In this document: piece after piece, positions 19,516 through 31,225 of the stretch | Position numbering within the stretch: the stretch's first letter is position 1 | Layout of the letters: the number at the start of each line of letters is the position of its first letter | Source of the DNA: Vicia villosa | Lineage: Eukaryota > Streptophyta > Magnoliopsida > Fabales > Fabaceae | Assembly (NCBI RefSeq): GCF_029867415.1 | Contig: NC_081185.1 | Coordinates: 47,376,766 to 47,440,765, forward strand | Direction: 5' to 3' | Length of the DNA stretch: 64,000 nt | Made by a program: the position numbers and the translations under genes | Notes under the pieces: model-generated | What the model saw: only the letters and a program-made list of their open reading frames with translations | What the model was told of the DNA's origin: nothing | Database searches by the model: none

Positions 19516-22500
19516 TGGCGCACGCTCGCGAAAATGAACAGAGTCGCCACCAATATATTTATCCCATAAAGGGAAAGGAATATCAGAAAACCTAGGATGA
19601 ATAAGAACGAGGTCTTTCGACCAGAGATAAGGTACGGGAGTCGGTTATGCGAGGGGAAGGTGCTAGCACCCCTCACGCCCATCGTACTCGATGGTATCCA
19701 CCTATGTTTGTTTCTATCTAAAGTATGTGTACTATAAATCTAAAGCTCAAAGAAAATGAAAGAAAAGAAACACGGGGAAAATAAGGTTTATAAATAATTG
19801 TGCTCGCTTAGGCCCCGCGACCTAATGCCTACGTATCCTTTTCAGGAATCAGAGCGCCGTAGTTCGGCTCTTTAGTTTTTGCTTGTTTTTGTATTTTTTA
19901 GTGGACGAAGTTACATTCGCACTCCGCTGCTCGACCTCTAGAGTCTTAAGCTGGGAATGGAGCGGAAATAACGTGTCCGATTAAAGAATGCCTCGGAGGC
20001 GAGATAGAGAAAAGAGTTTGAGCGTTCAAGTTGCACCCTAAAGCAAGGGAGACTCGAGTTGCTCTTTGGTTTGTGTTTTTTAGAATTTGGGAACTTACGC
20101 CCGAATGGTTCCCTAAAGCAAGGGAGATCCAAGCACTCGAATGATTCCCTAAAGCAAGGGAGATTCAAGCTTCCATTCCCTTTTTAATGATTTTCACTTT
20201 GATTATTAATGTTTTATTAAGTGTTTTCTTTGTATTTTTTAAAGGAATTTTATTTTGATATTTATTAGATGTTTTAATGTTGAAAAGGAAAAGAAACTAG
20301 CCTAAGTATGAAGGGAATTTCTACCTAATGTTATCATGGTTTCTACCTAAGGTTAGGAATCAAAGAATATGAAAATAAAGATCACAATTAGAAGTCAACA
20401 AGTAGGATACACGAAAATAGTACAAGAGCATGAAATAGAACAAGTCAAAATATAGCACAAAAGTGAATTAAAAGTACTATTATTTTTATTGGTTTTTATG
20501 AAATGAATTGAATTACAAGTCAAGTAAAAAGACTAAAAAACAAATAGCCTAAAAACTAATATTTTTTATGATTATTTTTTATATGACAAAAATTGTATCA
20601 AAGGTTTAAAATTCTAACAATGGAGATTAGTATTTTTATTGGGTTTTATTATGAAAGAAGCTAATTCTAAGAATAAATCAAACGGGCCCAGGGGTGCACA
20701 TTGAATTTGAAACTGTGAATAGTATCAGGGGCGCAGGGCCCAGAGAACTTGGCCCAAGGGCGTTTTGTTACAGATTTTTATCATGCCAAAAAGTGGTGAT
20801 GGGCCCGAGGGGGTGTGTGATTAGTGATCAGGCCCAGGATATTATTGTTACAATTTTTTTTATTCAGCACCAAAAGAGTGGTACGATGGGCTTAGATGGG
20901 GTGAAGAAGCGTGATTCGTTTGGCCCAAGAAATTGTTATAGTCCAAGTTCAGATTTCATTCAATATCCATTAATAAAATTTCGCATTTAAACCTAACTAA
21001 TAACAATTAATCAGACTTTATGGTACCATTAATCAGGTTTATTTCACATTCAATCTTAAATTAAAAAGATGAAAAAGGATGAATTAAAATAAAATAAAAA
21101 ATAATTATGAAAAGGGGATTTTAGGGTTTGCAATGTGACTATCCTGTTATGACTCTCAGACTCAACTCTCTCTTGTCTCGCGAACGAGACGGCGGCGGTG
21201 GTTCTCTCCAATCCCTCCTCCGCCGTGAATAAACAATCAACTCACCATCTCACTCTCAGATCCTCCGTCTATCGCCGTCTATCATCTCCCTGAGTCTAAA
21301 ACTAATAGAAACAAAACCCTAAGATCCTCATAGTCCGATTACAAGGTGAAGGTGGCGAATCAGAGCTTGATACCTTGGGGTTATGAATCGGAACGGCTCA
21401 TTTTGCATCGCGACATGAAGAAGAGTTGAAGCAAATGGCATAAAGAGGAAGTTCGAAGGGGTTACCTGGTATGAAGATCGATAGCGGAAGAACAGAAGTC
21501 CAGAGGAGAAGTCCCGATGCTCTTGAATGCGAAATAAACGCAAAGGATGAAGCCACTCCTCAGGCACGAATTCAGGTACTCTCGTTTTCGCCAATTCTTC
21601 TTCTTCTTCTTCTTTCAAAGCCTCTTTCTTTGAGATGTTATTTTTGTGTATCGTGAGGACTGAGAGGTTGAGCACGAGCTTGTTGAGGCTCTAATGTTGA
21701 GCTTCAACAGCTTTGTGGATGTGCGTGTAGTAAGGGCGAGGGTGATGAATTTGCAGAAAGTGTGAGGTTGGTGATGAATTGCAGGTGGTGAAGAGAAGAG
21801 ATGAAGGTGGTGATGAGATTGAAGAAGATGAATTGAAGAATGTGGAGAGAGAGAGAGAGAGCTGAAATGGAGAGTGTGAATGGTGTCTAGAAACTGATAA
21901 TCGTGGAGGTGATGAGAATATATAGAGGTTGAGAGAGTGGAATTCAGTTGAAGGAGGAGATTCTGAGCCATTGGATTAGAGGGAGTTAGTTATGAGATCA
22001 AGGGTGAGGATTGAGTTAAGTGGAGAGGTTAGTTACATTCTGTTATAGGTTGTTATGTAGGTTAGTTAGGTTGAAATGAAAACTGTTAGAAAGTGAGGAA
22101 AAGTTAGTTAGGGGAATTGTAGTTAGTTTTCTGTTTGAGTTTGGTTATAGTCAGTTATATATCAGTAAGAAAACCGTTCCATTTAATTAACAGGCTAGTT
22201 TGAATGTCACTGATTTTGAACAAACTATGTGGTGATGAGTAATGCTGAATTAAGTGGCTGATTTCTTTTCTTGAATTCTGGATTCAAATTTTCCTGTAGA
22301 AATAGGCTGCTTGCACTTCATTTGATTCTTGCTTGCCTTGAACCTGTGTTATGAGCTGTTTCTTATGATTTTTTTTATTTGTTCTTGTTGTGCAATGCTG
22401 GACTGTTGTGTGCAGGGACTATTAGCAGGGCTGAATCATGAGACTGAAATTGATTTTTTTTGTTTTGATATGCAGGTTCTGATTTGCACTTGAATTGGTG

Positions 22501-23385
22501 GCATGCGTTGTTTACCGGCGAGTTTTGCCGGAGCTTTAGTATGCATCAGATTTTCCAGAAAGGAAGACTTTGGAGAAGGCCTTAAATCAGACATGGTGCA
22601 AAATCTTTACATCTTTGGTGGAGCTGAGAACACAACTGCAGATATATACATATGTATCGGGCAGCAAACTGTTTGATTGAGGCATAGGTTTAAGATAGCA
22701 CCATTAGCATCTTGTGTAACTTAAATATAAAACACTTGTGAATCTGTATAATTCTAACTGAAAGGCACCTTTATTTCCACCTGACTTTCCTTTTTTCTTT
22801 TTAATGTGAATGACACTTGAAGTTGTACCATAGATTTTGTATAAGCTTGGAATTCTAGTGTCTTCATTATGTAATGCACCACTTTGAGAATGACTTTGGA
22901 TGAAACTTGATAATGTCTTGGGAATGGTTAAATCTTGAATGAGCTATCAACTTAAGCTTCCTAATAACACAGAGAATGAGTTATGATCTCAAGTCCTCTT
23001 TTTGAATGATGATCGTATGTTGAATTGGAATTAAATGAAGAATTTTTGTCTTGTAGAACTATTCCATTGGATGAGCATGAGCCATTTTGGATTTTGGTGG
23101 ACTTTGATGGATAAGATCAATAAAAGCCTTGGGTGACTTTTACATTCCCATTTTAATTCTCAATGAAAACCTAAATTAAATCTCCAATTCAAGTTACCTT
23201 GTACTGCAATCAATAAGTAATTGAGAAAGTGACTAGATTCTCGACCCCATGTCCATGTTATTGATTAAATGTTATTGATTAAATGATGCATGATATGTTA
23301 ATGACCTAATGGATACATGCAAATGAAATGTGCATCTTAAGCCAATTAGAAATAAAATTAGATGGGCAAATTTTGGGGTGCAACA
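19516..23385 (-). repeat. Element B 3' LTR (3870 bp)
   Basis: Begins TGTTGCACCCCAAAATTTG at 23385 and ends ...GCGTGCGCCA at 19516. A TATA-like TCTATATATTC lies at about 21917-21927, followed by a CT-rich leader. A PBS-like TGGCGACTCTG sits near its end (19539-19549). A GC-richer stretch (21170-21260) and splice-like AG/GT words occur, but no gene was accepted. Confidence 0.92.
21917..21927 (-). promoter_or_regulatory. TATA box of the B 3' LTR
   Basis: Minus strand CCTCTATATATTCTC, about 1.46 kb from the LTR start, followed by a pyrimidine-rich leader containing (CT)n. The copy in the 5' LTR is at 42723-42733. Confidence 0.55.
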
Positions 23386-23402
23386 GCTGCCCCTATTTAA
23401 TC
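23386..23402 (-). other. Polypurine tract of element B
   Basis: Minus strand GATTAAATAGGGGCAGC directly before the 3' LTR. Confidence 0.85.
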
Positions 23403-23559
23403 GTCTTAAACCTGAAGGTGAGATTGGCGCTAGCCTTTCGAGCATTCGAGGTAGAAGAAGATTAAATACCAAGTGAACCTGAAAATTTGCGTGATGAGAG
23501 GTAGGATCCACTGGGGAAAAATTATGTCAATTCCACTGAGGAAAAATGCATCAACTCTG

Positions 23560-24700
23560 GATTAAACAACTTAACTCTAGGTTTAGAAATGAAATAAACT
23601 TCAACTCTGGGTTGAAAAAGAAAAGTGGGTCAACTCTGGGTCGAAGAGTAAAGGGAGGTCAACTCGGGGTTGGATAAAGGATTGGATAATAATTATGGGT
23701 TGAAAGTGGAAAGATGAACAATTAGAAATAACCGTCAACTCTGGGTTGACTGGGTAAAGACAAGAGATGACCGTCAACTCTGGGTTGAGTGGGAAAAAGA
23801 ATCAATAAGAAATATCCGTCAACTCTGGGTGAGAGGGAAAGAGAAATCAATTCTGGATTGAATAAAAGATATTCGTCAACTCTGGGTTGAGTGGGAAAAA
23901 GGATAAAGGATAACCGTCAACTCTGGGTTGAGTGGGAAAGGAGAAAAGATAACCGTCAACTCTGGGTTAAGTGGGAAAGGACAAAATATGACCGTCAACT
24001 CTGGGTTGAAGAATAAAGGAAAGTCAACTCTGGGTTGAATAAGAGGTAAACATCAATTTTGGATTGAGAATGAAAAAGGAAATCAATGTTAATGGGATGA
24101 GATATAGGCATCAACTCTGGGTTGAGCAAGGGAATCAACTCTGGGTTGAAGAAGAAAGGGAAGTCAACTCTGGGTCGAGAAAGAAAGAAAGGAGATCAAC
24201 TCTGGGTTGAGAGAAAGAAAGAAGATCAACCCTGGGTTGAGAGAAAGTAATTCAACTTTGGGTTGAAAGAGGAAAAGATGAACAATTAACCATCAACTCT
24301 GGGTTGAGTGGGAAGAAGAAAAGAAGATCAACTCTGGGTTGAATAGAAGAAGAAAAAGATATCCATCAACTCTGGGTGAGAGGGAAATAAGAGATAAAGA
24401 ATAATCATCAACTCTGGGTTGAGAGGGGAAAGAGGAAAAAGATCAACTCTGGGTTGAATAAAAGAAAAGATAACCTTCAACTCTGAGTTGAGAGGGGAAT
24501 AAGAAAAAAGATCAACTCTGGGTTGAATGAAAGAAAAGGTAATCTTCAACTCTGGGTTGAGAGAGGAACTAAGAAAAAGACATCCATCAACTCTGGGTGA
24601 GAGGGAAGAGATAATTAACTCGGAGTTAAAAGATGAAGGGAAAATCAACTCTGGGTTGAACACAAAAACATCAACTCTGGATTGAAGAAAGATGAACATG
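23560..24700 (-). repeat. TCAACTCTGGGTTGA minisatellite of element B
   Basis: About 30 copies of TCAACTCTGGGTTGA, spaced 20 to 45 bp by purine-rich linkers. The 15-mer is a near-perfect palindrome (one non-identical pair). It lies in the same position as the unrelated arrays of A, C and D. Confidence 0.93.
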
Positions 24701-25585
24701 ACTGACTTTGGGGGATGACACCACAATGGTAACTCTGAGTGATCCAGTGGAATATCAATTGATTGCTTGTAGGGACCTCATCTGATGAGTAACTTGGCTT
24801 ATGCTTCACATGCAAATGTTTGATTTATTTGTGCACTTCTGGAGATGCTATGCAATGATTTCTATATGCAGTGTACTGATTGATCGGGGTTTCTGCTTTG
24901 TGGGGAATAAATTAGGTGGAGTTCTGAACTCTGCTTAATTCAAGATAGGGTGGATGCCCCTGCTTTATTGATGATTGGATTATTGTGGGAGAGATGATAA
25001 TGAAAATGCAATGATATGCGTGATACATGCATGACTATGAATGGGATGATTTGTTTCCAATATACAAGGAGTTGATGGAGGATGCCCTTGCGGAAAGGTT
25101 GTTTCTTGAAGGATAGAACTTGTGGAGGTGTTGGGCTTGACTCCTCGTCACTTGTATCGATATCTGACACTTGATTGAAGATGAAGAGATGAATTATTAC
25201 TAGCTTGCCCCAGCTTGTATGATCTTTTGAGATAGAACTTTTGATAGTGCTTGAATGATGGAGATTGCAATGGTCTGCCCCAGTGTTGATCATGGAGTGA
25301 GTGCCCCAGATTGAAAGGAACTATTCCACCAAATGGATGCTTCAGATATTTGCTTTGCAGTGACCAACCTTTGCCTTTGTAAGATTACTCGATGGAGTTT
25401 CAATGTTGAACTTTCCTTGGTATCAAGTACTTGCTTTCAGATTGGAGACAATTCTGTTTTGAAAAGGATAATGAGAATGCAATGCACATGTTAATCTCAA
25501 AGAAAAGTTTTATTTGTCAAAATGTTATACTGATACTAACACAAGTGACACAGCAACATTAGGAGTCAGTTTGACATGATTTTTA
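24701..25585 (-). other. Element B non-coding spacer
   Basis: No ORF supported. Recurrent TGCCCC words (TTGCCCCAG type) resemble those in the matching spacers of A, C and D. Confidence 0.6.
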
Positions 25586-26440
25586 CAGTTTGTATGCTTT
25601 TAGAACGAACCCTGCTTCAATTAGGACTTTTGAGGGTTGTAACATGGTCGGGTTCACGGTTTAAGAAACAAAGGATAAAGGCTCAAGTTCTACTTAACCC
25701 ACCCCTCTTCATGATGTTCTCCAGTCCTATGTTCAGTTAGTTTGACACGAGTGTTCACCTTTCAGGAAGGATTGTGAAGGATGAGGATCCTTTGTAGCTT
25801 TGATGGAGGTGGCAGTCACCCTTTGGTTCTTCTTGTTGATGGTCATAACAACTTGTCCCTTGGAGGATTTTTGTTATTGCTCTTTTCTTTTGCTTTCCCT
25901 AACTTTTTCCTGGACAGAAAGTTTCTTTTGATTTTGGTTTTCGTTGTCCAGCGGGATATGCCCTAATTTTTGCCTAAGTCATTTGCTTCAAAGCTTTTCT
26001 TTCTTTTTGACTTAGCGGGCTATTGTCTCTTTCTTCTTTTTTTTTATCATGATTCATAACTTTCTTTTCATTCTTTTTGTCTCGTTCGGGAACAAGTTGT
26101 ATGACTTTGGTGATTGACTTGATGAAAAGGTTGTGACTGCCTTCTTCATAGTGAATGGGAGACATCCATTGTGGATTGTGCTCTTCCTTTTTTGTTGTGA
26201 GATCTGAGATATGATTGATCCTCTGATAGAATATCTGAAAGTTGAGCGCTCGGTCGCACTAACTGAAGACTACCCTGCCCCTGGTTAAGATTGAGGGTTT
26301 TGTATTTTTTTGAAAAGAAACTACTACTCCTTAGGCTCAAAGGGGTTGACGAGGGTTTCACTCCCTTATAACTCCAGTGTTTGGGAATTGAAATAATGCC
26401 TGTACATCGTTAGCAGGTTTCTTGTTCCAAAAGCATACAG
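25586..26440 (-). other. Conserved nested-stem domain (candidate structured RNA), copy in B
   Basis: Plus-strand positions: P1 25586-25616 with 26411-26440; P2 TTCAGTTAGT 25732-25741 with ACTAACTGAA 26258-26267 (10 of 10); P3 GGCAGTCAC 25811-25819 with GTGACTGCC 26133-26141 (9 of 9); P5 CTGGACA 25910-25916 with TGTCCAG 25945-25951 (7 of 7); P4 CTAAGTC 25974-25980 with GACTTAG 26009-26015. P2 and P5 differ from C on both arms yet remain fully paired. P3a is weak here (a bulged GGATG/CATCC). Non-coding. Confidence 0.72.
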
Positions 26441-26723
26441 TTAGTAATTCATGTGTTTTTGATTTTTCATCATTCTCCTTTTTTGGTTGCTTTAGTCGAA
26501 TGAGTTGAATATCAATGGACATAATGACAAAGATGAAATGATTTTGAGAAAAACATGTATATTACATTATTTTTATTTATTCAAACATAATGAGTTTCTT
26601 ACAACGAGAAATACTTGATAACAACAAAAGTAATACAATTGAAAATACTAAAGAAATCTATACAATGGCAAGCTTGGCCTTATTCTAATGCAAATGAAAT
26701 GTTCTCTGACAAACATAAAGTCT

Positions 26724-28346
26724 TCATGGTCCACTGGTGGAAGCTCCATTGTGAGGTGGCATGGGATTGTTGACCACATTAGGTGCCACAGGTGCGAATG
26801 TAATCTCTTTTGCATCAATCAGATCCTGAACCCTGTCCTTGAGAACTCTGCATTCTTCAGTAGTGTGACCAGATCCCCCAGAGTGGAATTCACATTTGGC
26901 ATTGATCTTGTAATTTGGAGGGAGAGGATCAGGAGGAGGCCTCGCTTCTGCTAACTGAATCAGTTTGAGGTCGAGCAAGGTAGCAAGAAGTTGGCTATAA
27001 GACATTGGCACACGATCATACACCCTTTTTGGCCTATTCTGTCTCTGTTGACCTTGTCTCTGTTGATAACCTTGTTGTTGTTGTTGAACATATTGCTGAT
27101 ACGGAACCCAAGGTTGTTGACCAACAGGTGCCACATAAGCTTGAGGAGCGGTGGCGTTCACTTGATAGTAGGGAGCTTGATCTTGAGCAGAAGCAGCACT
27201 AGTCTCACCTTCTTTCTTTTTGATGAAATTACCTTGAGGTTTTTTGTACCCATATGGATTAGCAGCAGTAGCATTGGCGGGATTCTGGATCTTACCAATT
27301 TTCAAGCCATTCTCAATTCTTTCACCAATCCTAACTAGATCGGAGAAGCCAGAAGAAACACTACCCACCATCCTTTCATAGTAATGTCCTTGAAGAGTGT
27401 TCATGAACATATCAACCAGCTCGGATTCAGAAAGTGGTGGATTAACTTGAGCAGCCATTTCTCTCCACCTTTGGGCATATTCTTTGAATGTCTCATTGGT
27501 CTTTTGTGCTTGATTCTGAAGTTGCAACCTAGTCGGTGCCATGTCGATGTTGTATTGGTATTGCTTGAGAAAGGCATCATACAAATCCTTCCAAGATCGG
27601 ATCCTATTACGCTCCAGATTCATATACCAGTTCAGAGATGCCCCAGACAAGCTATCTTGAAAGCAATGGATGAGCAATGGTTCATTGTGAATGTGAGGAG
27701 CCATCTTACGACAGTACATGATAATGTGGCTCTTCGGACAGCTTAAACCCTTGTACTTCTGAAAGTCGGGAGTCTTGAACTTGGGAGGAATAACCAGATT
27801 AGGAACCAAGCACATTTCTTCAGCGTTCATCCCATAGGCACTAAAACCTTCGATAGCTCGGATCCTTTCCTCAAGAATCTTATACTTCTTAGCAGATCTC
27901 TCAATAGGTTGAGCTCTTTCAGCAGTTGGTATTGGATGCATTTCTGGATTAGCAAACTGAGGACCACAAAAAGCAGGATGAGGAACTTCTGAATGAGGAG
28001 GTGGAGTAGGAAATGGGAAAACAGGCCCAGTCATAGTTGGCACTCCAGAAGTTATGGGCATGGATCCTCCTTGGTTTAAAGCTCCAAGAGTATCAGCAGT
28101 CATGAAGCTAAATGGCATTCCAAGAGTAGCATTAGTCCTTGGTTGGAACTCAGGTGGAGTAGTAGAAGGTGGAATGACATCAGGTTGACTAGCAGCAGCT
28201 TGATTAGCATCAACGGGAACCTCTTGTGCAACAGGAATCCTTTCATTCCTCAAAGCTTGGAGGGCTTCCAAAATAGCATCAACCTTGCCCTTCATTTGGT
28301 CCACCTCTTCTCTAATGGCAGCTTGATCTTGTTCATAGTTCTCCAT
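26724..28346 (-). CDS. gag: Ogre/Tat-type Gag protein of element B
   Basis: A 540-residue protein from the ATG at 28346 (MENYEQDQ); the frame is open a further 37 codons upstream but without support. Residues about 5-35 form a short coiled coil, then a Pro/Ala-rich linker. Residues about 170-370 hold the capsid-like retrotransposon gag domain (LIHCFQDSLSGASLNWYMNL; F-L-K-Q-Y; F-K-E-Y-A-Q-R-W-R). A Gln-rich region follows, then the finger CEFHSGGSGHTTEEC (C-x2-H-x5-H-x4-C) and the tail PNVVNNPMPPHNG. In the family, Gag assembles the cytoplasmic particle and binds element RNA. No frameshift or stop is seen, although pol is absent: B could make its own particle but needs enzymes in trans. Ogre elements often carry an extra ORF1 upstream; none is found here. 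Confidence 0.9.
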   Translation of the reverse strand: MENYEQDQAAIREEVDQMKGKVDAILEALQALRNERIPVAQEVPVDANQAAASQPDVIPPSTTPPEFQPRTNATLGMPFSFMTADTLGALNQGGSMPITSGVPTMTGPVFPFPTPPPHSEVPHPAFCGPQFANPEMHPIPTAERAQPIERSAKKYKILEERIRAIEGFSAYGMNAEEMCLVPNLVIPPKFKTPDFQKYKGLSCPKSHIIMYCRKMAPHIHNEPLLIHCFQDSLSGASLNWYMNLERNRIRSWKDLYDAFLKQYQYNIDMAPTRLQLQNQAQKTNETFKEYAQRWREMAAQVNPPLSESELVDMFMNTLQGHYYERMVGSVSSGFSDLVRIGERIENGLKIGKIQNPANATAANPYGYKKPQGNFIKKKEGETSAASAQDQAPYYQVNATAPQAYVAPVGQQPWVPYQQYVQQQQQGYQQRQGQQRQNRPKRVYDRVPMSYSQLLATLLDLKLIQLAEARPPPDPLPPNYKINAKCEFHSGGSGHTTEECRVLKDRVQDLIDAKEITFAPVAPNVVNNPMPPHNGASTSGP

Positions 28347-29253
28347 GATTTTTCTTCTGTGAGCTCTTGTCAGATATCGGTGTGGAGGAATCGTCTTGAC
28401 TGATCTGATGGAGAGAAAGAGTGGTAAGAGTCTTGATAACCATGGATGCACATGCATGAATGCAAAAATGTTAATGAAGATGCAAATGTATCATAAATCA
28501 GGATCAACGATCAAGGCCTCTTGGATAACAACTTCTCATGGTCAATAAGATATGGTTGAATCCTCCAGATTCAGAGGTTCGACGTTGCTCTCTGGATAAA
28601 TAGCTTGTGCATAAGTCAAAGATGGTCGAACCCTCCAGATTCAGAGGTTCGACGTTGATTCTGATAGATAACTGATGTAGAACTTCTGTATAAGTCAAAT
28701 GTCCCAGGATCAAAGGTTCGACGTCTTTTATTGAATAGCAGAAATCCGGGTATGATGGAGGTCAAGTTTCCTGTCCCACCCCAATCTCACGGGTATGTAG
28801 TCTAGACACGGACAAGTGGTCCCTAATGGTCACCAGGGTCTACAGTTCCCATGGGGTACAAAGTGTTTGAGGCAACAAGCGTGCCAGACACAGTGTTCCA
28901 CGAAAGAACCTCGCCCAGTTGTGGTACCCCATGTCAAGCTCGATCGTAGCAAGGGCTACGGGAGTCGACATGAGCATCCACGCTAATCCTATGTGTCACT
29001 GGCCTGGGTAGTGGGCCTTTTACCTCATACAAACCCCCCACCTGCAAAACAGAACAGAAGACCCCAGGGAACACAAAATATAATCCATATGCATGATGTG
29101 CAAACAGAAATAAACATGATATGCAGGCAAAGAATAAGCATGCAAACATATATACAAGGTATAGACATAAAACAAGTAAACACCCAATAAATAAACAAAC
29201 AAACGCAGGCTAGGATCGACTCGCTAAGAATGGACCCACAATAGGTCTAGCAA
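28347..29253 (-). other. Element B leader between PBS and gag
   Basis: Non-coding. It contains three copies of a GGTTCGACGT-type block (about 28565-28725; core TCAGAGGTTCGACGTT). No ORF1 of the Ogre type is visible. Confidence 0.65.
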
Positions 29254-29273
29254 CATCCCCAGCAGAGTCGCCA
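29254..29273 (-). other. Primer-binding site of element B (tRNA-Arg type)
   Basis: Minus strand TGGCGACTCTGCTGGGGATG, two bases after the LTR terminus GCGCCA. It is the usual Ogre PBS. Confidence 0.9.
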
Positions 29274-29275
29274 GC

Positions 29276-29966
29276 TGGCGCACGCTCGCGAAAATGAACA
29301 GAGTCGCCACCAATATATTTATCCCATAAAGGGAAAGGAATATCAGAAAACCTAGGATGAATAAGAACGAGGTCTTTCGACCAGAGATAAGGTACGGGAG
29401 TCGGTTACGCGAGGGGAAGGTGCTAGCACCCCTCACGCCCATCGTACTCGATGGTATCCACCTATGTTTGTTTCTATCTAAAGGGTGTGTACTATAAATC
29501 TAAAGCTCAAAGAAAATGAAAGAAAAGAAACACGGGGAAAATAAGGTTTATAAATAATTGTGCTCGCTTAGGCCCCGCGACCTAATGCCTACGTATCCTT
29601 TTCAGGAATCAGAGCGCCGTAGTTCGGCTCTTTAGTTTTTGCTTGTTTTTGTATTTTTTAGTGGACGAAGTTACATTCGCACTCCGCTGCTCGACCTCTG
29701 GAGTCTTAAGCTGGGAATGGAGCGGAAATAACGTGTCCGATTAAAGAATGCCTCGGAGGCGAGATAGAGAAAAGAGTTTGAGCGTTCAAGTTGCACCCTA
29801 AAGCAAGGGAGACTCGAGTTGCTCTTTGGTTTGTGTTTTTTAGAATTTGGGAACTTACGCCCGAATGGTTCCCTAAAGCAAGGGAGATCCAAGCACTCGA
29901 ATGATTCCCTAAAGCAAGGGAGATTCAAGCTTCCATTCCCTTTTTAATGATTTTCACTTTGATTAT
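29276..29966 (-). repeat. Element B 5' LTR, segment 1 (U5 end)
   Basis: Matches 19516-20206 of the 3' LTR. Interrupted by C; TSD ATTAT at 29962-29966 and 40988-40992. PBS-like TGGCGACTCT at 29300-29309 (minus strand). Confidence 0.93.
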
Positions 29967-30227
29967 TGTCATACCCCAATTTTTGACCCTAAGATCATAC
30001 CTCATTTGCATATCAATCATCAATCAAGAGTTTCATCTTAAAGCTCTGCTCTCGGTGTTATGCTCACTTCATCTATAAGAGGGATCATCAAACACCAATG
30101 TTTTTCTACTTGTATATGTTTTACTAACAAAAATACCAAAAATATTGCCTCGTGCTTTTGTATGTTTGTGTTTTGTAGGTACCAAGTCAAAGTATCCTTC
30201 AAAAAGGGCATTTTTCAACATTTTCAC

Positions 30228-30412
30228 TGTGCAAATCGATTTGCATAAGGTGTAAATCGATTTACACAACTGTTTCTGCACCAGATTTGCTTCTGCCATC
30301 AGTGCAAATCGATTTGCATAAGGTGCAAATCGATTTACATAACTGTTTTTTTCCCAGATTTTGCCTTTTTCAGCTATGTAAATAGATTTGCATAAAGTGT
30401 AAATCGATTGCA
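30228..30412. repeat. AAATCGATTT palindrome cluster 1 (5' LTR of C)
   Basis: Six units. Four are good 16-mers such as TGCAAATCGATTTGCA and TGTAAATCGATTTACA, set in pairs separated by TAAGG; two are degenerate. The copy in the 3' LTR is at about 37960-38144. Confidence 0.9.
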
Positions 30413-30651
30413 CCAGTACGAATTTGGAAAAATGAAGGCAAATTTCAGCTTTTGAAAGTGTTGACATCATTTGCAAGCATGGGAAGCATGACTTAGTTCT
30501 TACATTTGATTTCCTACATCATTTTATCATGAGCCCTCATGTGATTGCATCAAGACCATTGGATTTCATTTTTGGCTCCAAATCACTTTTCCAAGCCTAA
30601 TTCTATTTTCCAATCCTAACTCCAAGCCACAAAAATTCCCAAGCCTAGCTC

Positions 30652-30659
30652 CTATAAAT
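30652..30659 (+). promoter_or_regulatory. TATA box of the C 5' LTR
   Basis: CCTATAAATTGAGGC followed by a CT-rich leader (CTCTTCATTTTTC). The 3' LTR copy is at 38384-38391. Confidence 0.7.
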
Positions 30660-31105
30660 TGAGGCATTCCCCTCTTCATTTTTCAAGCTTTGATAGCCAA
30701 GAAACTTATTGCAAATTCTCTCCTCACCTCTTCCAAACCCATCACTCAAAGCTCTTTCTCTTCCACACAAATTAGTGAGTCACATCTTGAACCTCACTAA
30801 TTTAGAGCTAAACCTCAACATAAACACTACTTTTCTTCATCAATTGTGAGAGATCAAGGCTTGTGGTTTTGTGTTCTTGAAGAAGATTAAAAGTTTGTGA
30901 AAGATTTGGTAAAATTCTAGATCCAATCCATAATTCAAGATGTGATCCATTGTTGTTTATGCTTGATGCACCTTTGGTGTTATATTGATGAGATTTGCTT
31001 GCTTACTTGATACATTTTCGTGCACAAATTGATCCAAGATCACAAGGTGTTTGGTTTTATGTTTAAACAAGTTTTCTTCTCTTTATTTGCTGTTTTTTTG
31101 AAAAC

Positions 31106-31225
31106 TGTGTTATGCAAATCGATTTACATCTTGTGCAAATCGATTTACACAACTGAAAACTGCGCAGATTTTGAAAACAGAGTTGTGCAAATCGATTTAC
31201 ACTCTGTGCAAATCGATTTACACTG
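31106..31225. repeat. AAATCGATTT palindrome cluster 2 (5' LTR of C)
   Basis: Four units of TGCAAATCGATTTACA type, downstream of the TATA and so probably transcribed. The copy in the 3' LTR is at about 38838-38957. Confidence 0.9.

Noticed and set aside
21471..22500. Possible captured host gene in the B LTR (ATG at 21471, open codons, GT at 21576, later AG and open codons to about 22490)
   Set aside because: Antisense to the element, only about 35 codons per block, no recognisable protein; splice-like words are common. Kept as unproven.
24328..24726. Minus-strand ORF of 132 codons (SLNPELKITFSFIQPRVD type)
   Set aside because: Translation of the TCAACTCTGGGTTGA minisatellite.
26991..28403. 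Plus-strand ORFs of 60 to 120 codons
   Set aside because: Antisense shadows of the B gag.
30069..30476. Minus-strand ORF of 135 codons, repeated at 37801-38208
   Set aside because: Repetitive residues come from the AAATCGATTT palindromes in the C LTR; lies in U3.
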